Shown one piece after another: positions 7,001 through 12,474 of a stretch of DNA of 12,474 bases. The notes beneath the pieces were generated by a model that was not told the DNA's origin, searched no databases, and worked only from the letters and a program-made list of their open reading frames with translations. This stretch comes from Corynebacterium sp. (lineage in GTDB: Bacteria > Actinomycetota > Actinomycetes > Mycobacteriales > Mycobacteriaceae), in contig JAKDIS010000078.1 in assembly GCA_030450335.1 (NCBI GenBank), forward strand, positions 1-12,474, in the 5' to 3' direction. The translations under genes and the position numbers were made by a program. Every line of letters starts with the position of its first letter. The first letter of the stretch is position 1.

Positions 7001-8949
7001 TGGTCGCCGAGGTCGTCGACTCGCTGCAGTGGCTGGCGGAGGGGCGCCGTGCCGGCACCGCAGAGCAGGTCGTGGACATGCTGCGCGCCCTGGGCCCGTT
7101 GGCGCCCGAGGAGGTGCGGCGGCGGGTGGACCCCGTCGAGGTGGAGACGGTGGTCGACCAGGTTCGGGGCATGATTCCGCGGCGGGTGTGCGAGGTCAAG
7201 GTCGGCGGCGTGCGACGGTGGGCGGTGGTGGAGGACGCCGCCCTGCTGCGCGACGGTCTCGGCATCCCCGTGCCGCCCGGCGTCGCCGCCGCGAGCGCGA
7301 CGGTGGACGACGCGGTCGACCAGCTCGTCCTGCGCTGGGCGCGCACCCACGGTCCGTTCAGCGCCGCCGAGGTGGCCGCCGAGTTCGGGCTGGGCGTGGC
7401 CACCGCCGACTCGTTGGCCCGGCGGTGGGTCAGCGGTAGACGCCTGGAGTCCCATGAGGATAGGGGCGAGAACGAGTACGTGGACGCCGGCGTGCTGCGT
7501 CGGCTGCGCGCGGCCACGCTGGCCAAGGCCCGTGGGGCACTGGAACCGGTGAGCGTGCAGACCTACGCCGCGGTGCTCGCCGACTGGCACGGCCTGGGTG
7601 TCGGGGAGCGCGAGGACCTGCCCGGGGTCATCGAACAGCTCGCCGGGGTCGCGTTGCCCGCCAGTGCCTGGGAGACCGTGGTGCTGCCCGCGCGCATCCC
7701 CGACTACCGCACCGGCGACCTGGACGACCTGGTTGCCGCAGGCGAGGTCCTGGTGGTGGGGGCCGGGGCGACCTCGGCGACGGACCCGCGCATCATGCTG
7801 CTGCCCGCCGACCTGGCCCCCCTGCTCGTGGAGGAGACGGGCACCGATGAGGCTGCAGATGCTTCGGAGGATCCTGTGGGGCCGGTGGCGTCGCTGGTGC
7901 GTGACCGTGTCGGCGGGGGAGGGGCGTTCCTCGCCGCGGAGATCGAACGCGGGCTGGGGGACAGCAGCGACCACGACGCGGTGGACTCCGCCATCTGGGA
8001 ACTCTTCGACGCCGGCCTACTCATGCCGGACTCCTTCGCCCCGATCCGGGCACGGTTGGCCGGCACCGGGATCACCGACCGTGCCGGTGGTGGAGCCGGT
8101 GGTAGAGCCGGGGGGACCGGTTCAGGTGCGCACAAGGCACCGCGACGCAACCGCGGCCGGGGCACCACCCGACGACTGAGGATGGGGCGCAGCACCTTCG
8201 CCCAGACCGTCGCGTCTCAGGAGGTCCGCTCGCGCCGGGCGGCGATGAACGCCCACGCAGGGGTGCCCGGACGCTGGTCACAGGTGCCCGTGGCAGAGGG
8301 CGCGGCGGCCGAACGCGCCATCGCCACCGGTGAGGCGTGGCTGGACCGCTACGCCGTGGTGACCCGCGGCGCGGTGATGGCAGAGCACACCGAGGGCGGA
8401 TTCGCAGCGGCCTACCGGATGCTCACCGCCTGGGAGGACAACGGCACCGTGCTGCGCGGCTACGTGGTCGACGGCCTGGGCGGGGCACAGTTCGCCTCCC
8501 GGGAGGTCATCGACCAACTGCGCCGGGCAGAGGAGAACACCGACTCCGGCGACGGGGCGGCCGCCCCACGGCTGCTCGCGGCGTCCGACCCGGCGAACCC
8601 CTACGGTGCGGCGGTGCCCTGGCCGGACGTACCGGACGACGCACCGCGTCCGACCCGCGGTGCCGGCGCCCTGGTCGTCCTGCGTGACGGGCGGCTGCTG
8701 GCGCACCTGACGCGGGGCGGGCGCACGGTCACCGTGTTCACCAGGCCCGGACTGTCGGACGCTCCGACGCCGCTGGACCCCGGCGACGTTGCCGGCGTGG
8801 TCGCCGTGCTGTCCGACGCGGTACAGGCGGGCAGGCTGTCGCCGGTGACCGTGGAGCGCGTCAACGGTGTGGACGTGATGGGTGTGGCCACCGGTGTGTG
8901 GACCGAGGCCGGTGCCCGGTTCACGCCGAAGGGGCTGGTGGTGCGGTGA
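4081..8949 (+). CDS. lhr: Lhr-family large ATP-dependent DNA/RNA helicase
   Basis: A 1622-residue superfamily 2 helicase. Lhr proteins use ATP to move 3' to 5' on single-stranded DNA and unwind RNA:DNA or DNA duplexes; in mycobacteria the gene is linked to DNA-damage responses. Motif I is APTGSGKT (Lys53), motif II DEVH (173-176), motif III SAT (208-210), motif Va ATSSLELGIDMG (424-435) and motif VI QRCGRAGH (454-461). A low-complexity acidic linker (about 260-316) separates the RecA domains. After these come the winged-helix/Lhr-core region and the long C-terminal part typical of full-length actinobacterial Lhr. The Gly/Ala-rich linker near 1335-1346 is encoded by a tandem repeat. It is somewhat longer than the roughly 1500 residues usual in mycobacteria. 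I chose ATG 4081; a GTG at 4075 would add two residues. The upstream GGTGG is a modest ribosome site. It is divergent from the cysQ operon and has no frame break. Confidence 0.95.
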   Translation: MTDAPDPLDRFSAPVAAWFREVFSEPTVVQSQAWDAISRGDNALVVAPTGSGKTLAAFLWALSRLTSQGLMNRTQDGAGTRVLYISPLKALGVDVERNLQVPLAGIARTAAASGADIAPVRVGVRSGDTPQAERAKMLRTPPDVLITTPESLYLMLTSKAAGTLRGVDTVIVDEVHAVAGTKRGTHLALSLERLEQLTEDPVQRIGLSATVNPVDTVAAYLGGDRPVTVVNPPTTKLWDVRVRSVVEDFRDPPALEDVAAAAGEGSGDDTGVTDDAVPFDEALAGPSLIGEGVGGVTEAGSGSRVASGVDRESALPQQKSVWPHVQRAIYEQVMDNRSTLVFVNARRTAERLTGALNEMWALEHDPDSLAPPTRRDPAQLMAQSGAVPGAPQVIARAHHGSVSKDERADIEAALKDGSLRCVVATSSLELGIDMGLVDHVVQVGAPPSVSSAVQRCGRAGHSVGAVSRATIYPLHRADAEVATVIVDRMLAGDLEPLRVVANALDVLAQQTVAVAAQAAAQVGEGDGTVDVEDWFRTVRRAHPYAALPREAFDGVLELVSGRYPSTDFAELRPKVVYDPATGAFEARPGAQRTAVTSGGTIPDRGLFGVFLPADGDANTGGRRVGELDEEMVYESRVGDVFTLGASSWRIAEITRDQVIVTPAAGHTGRLPFWVGDAEGRPADLAPVLGAARRGWGKGKDGDLRGSDFLDDYTRRNLDDFYAGQREATQVVPDERTILIERFHDEVGDWRVVVHTPWGRSVNAPWALAIGAELSRRSGIDAMAVAGDDGIVLRLPYTEDAPGAELLTGGAGGVAGSDAAPVVAEVTDAVGSSALFAGRFRECAARALLLPRRNPGKRQPLWQQRQRAAQLLDVARPHPEFPIMVETMRECLRDVYDLPALEKVVAAVGTRAMRVAEITTETPSPFAESLLFSYTGAFLYEGDSADRAAALTVDPALLAAVLGARGEGLVLDPDVVAEVVDSLQWLAEGRRAGTAEQVVDMLRALGPLAPEEVRRRVDPVEVETVVDQVRGMIPRRVCEVKVGGVRRWAVVEDAALLRDGLGIPVPPGVAAASATVDDAVDQLVLRWARTHGPFSAAEVAAEFGLGVATADSLARRWVSGRRLESHEDRGENEYVDAGVLRRLRAATLAKARGALEPVSVQTYAAVLADWHGLGVGEREDLPGVIEQLAGVALPASAWETVVLPARIPDYRTGDLDDLVAAGEVLVVGAGATSATDPRIMLLPADLAPLLVEETGTDEAADASEDPVGPVASLVRDRVGGGGAFLAAEIERGLGDSSDHDAVDSAIWELFDAGLLMPDSFAPIRARLAGTGITDRAGGGAGGRAGGTGSGAHKAPRRNRGRGTTRRLRMGRSTFAQTVASQEVRSRRAAMNAHAGVPGRWSQVPVAEGAAAERAIATGEAWLDRYAVVTRGAVMAEHTEGGFAAAYRMLTAWEDNGTVLRGYVVDGLGGAQFASREVIDQLRRAEENTDSGDGAAAPRLLAASDPANPYGAAVPWPDVPDDAPRPTRGAGALVVLRDGRLLAHLTRGGRTVTVFTRPGLSDAPTPLDPGDVAGVVAVLSDAVQAGRLSPVTVERVNGVDVMGVATGVWTEAGARFTPKGLVVR
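8083..8118 (+). repeat. In-frame 12-bp tandem repeat inside lhr
   Basis: Three adjacent 12-bp units beginning GCCGGTGGTGGA, GCCGGTGGTAGA and GCCGGGGGGACC encode AGGG-AGGR-AGGT (residues 1335-1346). The unit length keeps the frame, so copy number could vary without breaking the protein. It lies in a Gly- and Arg-rich linker between C-terminal domains. Confidence 0.75.
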
Positions 8950-9014
8950 CGGAGGCAAGTGGAGAGCCCGCCGATTTCACCTTCGATGAGTTCACCGCGG
9001 CGAAGAAGAAGTGA
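8946..9014 (+). CDS. Possible 22-residue small protein overlapping the lhr stop
   Basis: A GTG at 8946 overlaps the lhr TGA (GTGA overlap) and opens a 22-codon frame ending at TGA 9012-9014. A GAAGGGG ribosome-like site lies 11 bp upstream inside lhr, so translational coupling is feasible. The peptide is acidic in its first half and ends PADFTFDEFTAAKKK, with no recognised family. It could be a real coupled micropeptide, the left stump of a gene cut off by the neighbouring accessory segment, or chance. It ends 26 bp before the convergent HEPN gene's stop. Confidence 0.3.
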   Translation: MTEASGEPADFTFDEFTAAKKK

Positions 9015-9040
9015 GCGGATTGCCGATGACACGCGCTTGA

Positions 9041-10171
9041 TCAGAGGTGCTGCTGGGCACGGTCCAGATGCGCGGTGATCGCGCTGGTCATGCGCTTGCG
9101 GCCGAATGCCTGCAGGACAGCGCGCCGGGTTTCGCCATCTGAGGCACTCGGTGTGCGCGCGACGATGATGCGCCACGCATTGGCGATCTCGACCGGGCTG
9201 ATGTCATCGAAGGGGCGGTCAGCCATGGAGTCATTCGGGCGGAACTCCCGCCAGCTTTCGGGGGTCATGTCGGACGGCCAGACGAAGTCGTCCTCATCGA
9301 CGGCGAGTCCAATCTGCCGAAGTTGGCGGGCGATCTGCTGCTTCTTCTTGGGACCGCACCGGGACTTTCCGAATGACCTGGTCGTCAGTGTGATGAGCCG
9401 CTCGATACTGATGGGGCCCTCGAACTCAGCGATCTCGGCGGCGACTCCCCGCACCTGCATCTTGGCGGCCTTCTTGGGGAGGCCGTCGATGACCTCGGAG
9501 CCACCGGCGGGGACGACCTCCCAACCCTCGAACTCGTAGCGTCCGTTGCCGATGGTTGGCGTGTTGGTCGGGTCAGCACCCTTGCTGTCGGTGCGGTGCA
9601 GGTCGTCGGCGCTGGGGGCCGTGTAGTCGTCCTTCCGTTTCATGGGCTGATCGGCAGGCTGCACGGTGGGGAGATCCGGGAGCGACACTGATGCTCGCGA
9701 CGCCTCGCCGTGCGCCGCAACGTAGGCGGTGATGAGCCTGGTCCGTTCCTCCTCGAGGCTGTGTGCGGCCGCGGCATCACCGAGGGAATTCAGGAGGCGT
9801 GCGCCGAAGTCTGCGGTACGGATCGCGTCGAGGTCGGTGAGGATGTCGTTGTGTGCCCACCGGTTGCGAATGATGCGAAGCTCGCTGGCGACGGTACTGA
9901 CCTGACGGAGCTGGTCGTCGAAGGGGTAGCCGAGTCGACCGAGCCTCTCGGTGAGCATGCGGAGCTGGGATTGCAGGTCGGTGCGCCTGTAGGCCCGCGT
10001 AGCGCGCCCGCGGGAGTGATCGAGTTCGGTCAGCAGGCTCGTCCACTCCCGTCCCCGGAGCCGGTCCTGCAGGTGCCCGGCGATGAGTGGATCGAGGCGA
10101 CGGGCGAGAGTGGTGAGGATCTCCGAGACCACGATTGTCGGGGAGATTGTGGCGCGGGGAGACTCGGTCAT
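9041..10171 (-). CDS. Swt1-type HEPN domain protein with C-terminal DUF3320-like domain
   Basis: A 376-residue soluble protein with no signal peptide or membrane segment. The N-terminal ~150 residues are helical and carry ELRIIRNRWAHND, giving the HEPN ribonuclease motif R102-N-x3-H107; this helix arrangement resembles the Swt1-type HEPN group. Residues ~158-210 are a polar, probably disordered linker. Residues ~250-370 resemble DUF3320: EGPISIERLITLTTRSFG, then ISPVEIANAWRIIV and AFGRKRMTSAI. HEPN proteins often cut RNA in toxin-antitoxin and phage-defence systems, and DUF3320 is known from large defence-associated helicase proteins; an RNase/defence role is therefore inferred, not shown. 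I chose ATG 10171; an in-frame ATG at 10228 adds 19 residues that look non-coding. There is no ribosome site, but CACAAT 7 bp upstream may give a leaderless message. Hand-counted lines give 65-72% GC, a little below lhr. It is convergent with lhr and beside a broken ATPase gene. Confidence 0.8.
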   Translation of the reverse strand: MTESPRATISPTIVVSEILTTLARRLDPLIAGHLQDRLRGREWTSLLTELDHSRGRATRAYRRTDLQSQLRMLTERLGRLGYPFDDQLRQVSTVASELRIIRNRWAHNDILTDLDAIRTADFGARLLNSLGDAAAAHSLEEERTRLITAYVAAHGEASRASVSLPDLPTVQPADQPMKRKDDYTAPSADDLHRTDSKGADPTNTPTIGNGRYEFEGWEVVPAGGSEVIDGLPKKAAKMQVRGVAAEIAEFEGPISIERLITLTTRSFGKSRCGPKKKQQIARQLRQIGLAVDEDDFVWPSDMTPESWREFRPNDSMADRPFDDISPVEIANAWRIIVARTPSASDGETRRAVLQAFGRKRMTSAITAHLDRAQQHL

Positions 10172-10178
10172 GCGATTG

Positions 10179-10184
10179 ATTGTG
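10179..10184 (-). promoter_or_regulatory. Possible -10 element of the HEPN gene
   Basis: CACAAT on the minus strand, 7 bp before the ATG at 10171. It differs from TANANT only at the first base. No convincing -35 hexamer is seen at the right distance. No Shine-Dalgarno sequence precedes the ATG, so a leaderless transcript is plausible. Confidence 0.35.
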
Positions 10185-10261
10185 CCATCTCGTCGTTCTG
10201 GAAAGACGGGGCCTCGCAGTGTTCGCACTCTGCTGGTGGTGCTCGCGAAACTTCGGTCGCG

Positions 10262-11112
10262 TCAGCTGCCGAGCAGGGCGAGGGGAATGACGGCGACACC
10301 GTCCGGGCGGCGGTAGGCGTACTGGCCCGAGTAGAGAACAACGAGGTCGACGACGTCGTCGGGGAACTGGTCGCGGAACCACAGGAGGTGCTCAACGTCG
10401 CCAGGGGCTCGAAGAGTACCCCCAGCAGGTGCGAGCCCCGGGGCAGCGTTAGATCCCTGGCGCTGAGGCCTTGCAGGCGTAGCGCCAGGGCTGGATCCAC
10501 CAACTGGTGTTTCGGGGCGAGCTGGGCAGCCTTCAACGGGTTGCGTACCGGGTTCCAGGCAGGAACCGGATCAAGGACCCAGATCGGGGAGAGCAGGTCG
10601 CGGTAGTGCGCGGTGGTGTCCTTGCTCGGTTGGGAGCCGTCGCGGCCCGTCGTCGCGTCGAGGATTCGTGAGTAGGACGTCGGTGTCGACGACGCTGCGC
10701 CGTATGCCGCCAGCCAGCGACGAAGGGTTTCCGGTCGGCGTGCGGTATATCCGGCTCCCGGAAGGTCGCGATCCACGACCTGGCGAAGATAATTATCCAG
10801 GGCCTGGCTCCGCCGGCGCTCCGGAAGCGAGAGGATGCCAGGGAATCCGCTGTCCGCGATCGCCGCTGTGTAGTCGGGGAGTGTGGCGGCCGAGGTTTCG
10901 CTGATTCGGGGGTTATTCCCGGATATGACGTCGTTGAAGCGGACGGTAGCGGTGAAGTCCCCACGCTCGAACAGGGACATGGGGCGCATGCGCAATGAAA
11001 TGATCCGTCCGGCCCCGGAGTGGGTGTTGGAGTCCGCCCTCGGAGCGGCGCTTCCCGTAGCGAGGAATCTGCCTGCCGGTGCGTGGCGGTCGACCGCACG
11101 TCGGACGGCGTC
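10262..11112 (-). pseudogene. Broken DUF4143-type AAA ATPase gene
   Basis: Remnant of the family of ~400-residue ATP-binding proteins with a C-terminal DUF4143 domain. The readable part starts at DAVRRAVDRH (11112) and continues through the sensor-like FLATGSAAP, HSGAGRIISLRMRPMSLFE, the DUF4143 helices (LDNYLRQVVDRDLP) and LLGVLFEPLATLS near 10390. There the frame shifts to one reading DVEHLLWFRDQFPDD, then AYRRPDGVAVIPLALLGS and a TGA at 10262-10264, which is the normal family C-terminus. Two parts are missing: the first ~100 residues with Walker A and B, and an internal piece of very roughly 40-70 residues that normally carries the D...E-x-K nuclease-like motif. The family is common, acts on unknown targets and often travels with accessory genes. 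The remaining product cannot bind ATP in the usual way. Length of the losses is estimated from memory of the family. Confidence 0.8.
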
Positions 11113-11258
11113 CCCCTTGTCCGTCTCGGATCCAGGGGACCGTCGGTACGGAAGGGGCGGGCAGGTGCCGCTAGAGAAGTTGTCTCCGGGGTGGAGAGAT
11201 GTTCGCTCCGTACGAACTGTCGTATGTTCCGGATACTTATTAACAATTTTCGCCCGAT

Positions 11259-11274
11259 ATGCACTGAAGTGCAT
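11259..11274. repeat. 16-bp palindrome (ATGCACT-GA-AGTGCAT)
   Basis: Perfect 7-bp inverted repeat with a 2-bp centre, located in the AT-rich region. The size and symmetry suit a dimeric repressor site, but no adjacent regulator gene or clear promoter is seen, so its role is open. Confidence 0.6.
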
Positions 11275-11424
11275 TGAATATTGCCGATCAGTGCGCGGTA
11301 TTGACTATCTGATAGCCATTAAAAACTGCACATACCTACAAATATTCCATATCAAATGGGGGAATGTCGCGCTCGGTTGAATTTCGATGTATCTTCAAAC
11401 TGTCCTGCGCCTACGGTGGCGAGA

Positions 11425-11451
11425 CGAGGAATTGTCTGACGGAATTCCTCG
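11425..11451 (+). promoter_or_regulatory. Perfect 9-bp inverted repeat upstream of the SGNH hydrolase gene
   Basis: CGAGGAATT (11425-11433) and AATTCCTCG (11443-11451) are exact reverse complements separated by 9 bp. The repeat overlaps a weak candidate promoter, TTGTCT (11432-11437), 17-bp spacer, AACTAT (11455-11460), which would place the start of the message about 15 bp before the GTG. It may be an operator or, if transcription begins further upstream, a hairpin in the leader. There is no T-tract, so it is not a typical terminator. Confidence 0.5.
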
Positions 11452-11470
11452 GGGAACTATTTCTGTACGA

Positions 11471-11474
11471 AAGG
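11471..11474 (+). promoter_or_regulatory. Ribosome binding site of the SGNH hydrolase gene
   Basis: GAAAGG ending at 11474, 7 bp before the GTG at 11482. It decides that start: the frame has a stop at 11435-11437 and no other start codon in between. Confidence 0.65.
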
Positions 11475-11481
11475 CACTTCA

Positions 11482-12465
11482 GTGGAGAAGAACAGCACGG
11501 CGGGAAAGCGCAAGATCAGGCGGGCGGCCCTGGCCGTCGTCGCGGCATGGAGCGTCGCCGTCGCCGGCACCGTGGTGGTCAGCCCGCAGGCGCAGGCGGC
11601 CCCGGCCCGGAACCTGGTCACCTTCGGTGACTCCTACATGTCCAACCCCACACCCGCCGAGGCCGTCGGCGCCAAGGTCCGCTCGGCCGCCGAGAACGCC
11701 GGCATCCCGCTGGACAACCCGGTCACCGCACCGCTGGGCCAGTACACCGCCCACGGTTGCGGTCAGTCGCCGACCAACGCCCCGCGTCAGATCGCCCGGA
11801 TGACCGGCCTGACCGTCAACGACTACTCCTGCCCCGGTGCGATGGCCTACTCCACCGGCACCCCGGCGATGACGCTGCGCGGCGAAATCGACAACGCCCT
11901 GGCCGACCGGGCGCTCAACGCCCAGACCAGCAACGTCGTCATCCAGTTCGGCTTCAACGACTCCTACAGCTGGCTGTTGGGCAAAGTCATGGCCAACGGC
12001 CTGCCTGACACCTACCTCAACCTGCAGCAGCGCTACGCCGAGCAGAAGGTCCTGTGGGACCGGGCGATGAACGATGCGATCAACCGGATCAAGGCCGCCG
12101 CCCCCAACGCCCGGGTCACCATCGCCAGCTACCCGACGATCTCCAAGCCCGACACCGCCGAGCAGTGCCTGCTGCACGTCGAGATGATCCCCGGCGACAT
12201 CGGCATCCCCGCCTTCTGGATCCGTGACGCCGAGGTCAACATCAGCAACTGGTCCAAGGCACTGGTCGCGGCACGCGCCCGCGACAACGTCGTGCTCGCC
12301 GACCTGCGCGGTGCGACCGCCGGCCGCGGCGAGTGCGCCCCCGACAACGTCCGGCTGATCGCCGGGGTCATCGACACCACCAACCGCTCCGGCTACAACC
12401 TGCCGGTGCACATGACCAACTGGGGCGTCACCCGGTCCGCTGAGGTCATCGCAGCGACCTTCTGA
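11482..12465 (+). CDS. Secreted SGNH/GDSL-family hydrolase
   Basis: A 327-residue exported hydrolase. Residues 1-39 form a Sec signal peptide: a basic start (KRKIRR), a hydrophobic core (about 15-33) and an AQA|A type cleavage site near residue 39. Family block I is FGDSY with nucleophile Ser51, block III is GFND (Gly157, Asn159), and the block V histidine is His310 in LPVHMTNWG. Four cysteines (93, 117, 229, 285) could make two disulfides outside the membrane. The usual Asp three residues before the catalytic His is Leu307 here, so a Ser-His dyad or an acid from elsewhere is possible. Such corynebacterial enzymes are extracellular or cell-wall esterases/lipases; the substrate (for instance mycolate esters or host lipids) cannot be read from the sequence. 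It starts with GTG and looks complete. Confidence 0.88.
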   Translation: MEKNSTAGKRKIRRAALAVVAAWSVAVAGTVVVSPQAQAAPARNLVTFGDSYMSNPTPAEAVGAKVRSAAENAGIPLDNPVTAPLGQYTAHGCGQSPTNAPRQIARMTGLTVNDYSCPGAMAYSTGTPAMTLRGEIDNALADRALNAQTSNVVIQFGFNDSYSWLLGKVMANGLPDTYLNLQQRYAEQKVLWDRAMNDAINRIKAAAPNARVTIASYPTISKPDTAEQCLLHVEMIPGDIGIPAFWIRDAEVNISNWSKALVAARARDNVVLADLRGATAGRGECAPDNVRLIAGVIDTTNRSGYNLPVHMTNWGVTRSAEVIAATF

Positions 12466-12474
12466 CCCCGCTCA

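Larger units (their letters stand above)
11113..11481. other. AT-rich intergenic region between the ATPase remnant and the SGNH gene
   Basis: No gene is supported in these ~370 bp. By hand count 11221-11400 is about 41% G+C, against roughly 70% in neighbouring genes. It contains a 16-bp palindrome at 11259-11274, a short palindrome CTATC-T-GATAG at 11305-11315, and a 9-bp inverted repeat at 11425-11451. TTGACT (11301-11306) could be a -35 but has no good -10 partner. The 5' end of the ATPase gene is missing from here, so a deletion or insertion edge lies near 11113-11130. AT-rich stretches like this are typical targets of Lsr2/CgpS-type silencers, which is only an inference here. Confidence 0.6.

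Noticed and set aside
5479..7974. An 831-codon open frame on the minus strand
   Set aside because: It is antisense to the well-supported lhr gene, has no recognisable domain, and is rich in His, Arg and Gly as expected of shadow frames in high-GC DNA.
10172..10228. Extra 19 residues at the start of the HEPN protein
   Set aside because: It covers the putative -10 element and has an Arg-rich, non-family-like makeup; the ATG at 10171 gives a natural N-terminus.
10168..10389. C-terminal Ser/Thr-rich tail of the 368-codon frame over the ATPase
   Set aside because: After about 10390 the true family sequence continues in another frame to a TGA at 10262, so the Ser/Thr-rich tail is a frameshift product.
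1..12474. tRNA, rRNA, CRISPR array, transposase, integrase or riboswitch
   Set aside because: None could be recognised on either strand; the regular repeats needed for a CRISPR array and the ends needed for an insertion sequence are absent.

Overview
The window comes from a high-GC actinobacterium, most likely a Corynebacterium or close relative. This rests on a mycoredoxin (a mycothiol-dependent redoxin restricted to Actinobacteria), corynebacterial/mycobacterial-type ThyA, DHFR and CysQ proteins, a very long Lhr helicase, and strong GC bias at third codon positions. The genus call is from family recognition, not from a search.

Left half (1-3950, minus strand): a compact five-gene run transcribed leftwards in the order cysQ-like phosphatase, PLD-type cardiolipin synthase, thyA, dfrA (folA), mrx1, with gaps of only 17-45 bp. 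It looks like one operon joining thymidylate/folate metabolism, membrane phospholipid synthesis, sulfur-assimilation by-product removal and mycothiol-linked redox repair. A good promoter (TGTGAC-16-TACAAT) lies 8 bp before the cysQ start codon, so the operon's first message is probably leaderless. At the left edge (1-162) is noncoding or unresolved sequence with a 13-G homopolymer and a G-quadruplex-like motif.

Centre (4081-8949, plus strand): a divergently transcribed Lhr-family DNA/RNA helicase of about 1622 residues with all core helicase motifs intact and an in-frame 12-bp tandem repeat in its C-terminal linker. A 22-codon ORF overlaps its stop codon.

Right part (about 8950-11481): an accessory-looking segment. 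It contains an intact minus-strand HEPN (Swt1-type) plus DUF3320-like protein, a candidate RNase/defence or toxin protein. Next to it is the wreck of a DUF4143-type AAA ATPase that has lost its Walker A/B region and an internal piece carrying the nuclease-like motif. Beyond that is about 180 bp at only ~41% GC containing palindromes. This replaces ordinary chromosomal backbone and looks like the degraded remains of a transferred module.

Right end (11482-12465, plus strand): a secreted SGNH/GDSL-family hydrolase with a clear Sec signal peptide, preceded by a perfect 9-bp inverted repeat that may be an operator. No tRNA, rRNA, CRISPR array, transposase or integrase was seen.
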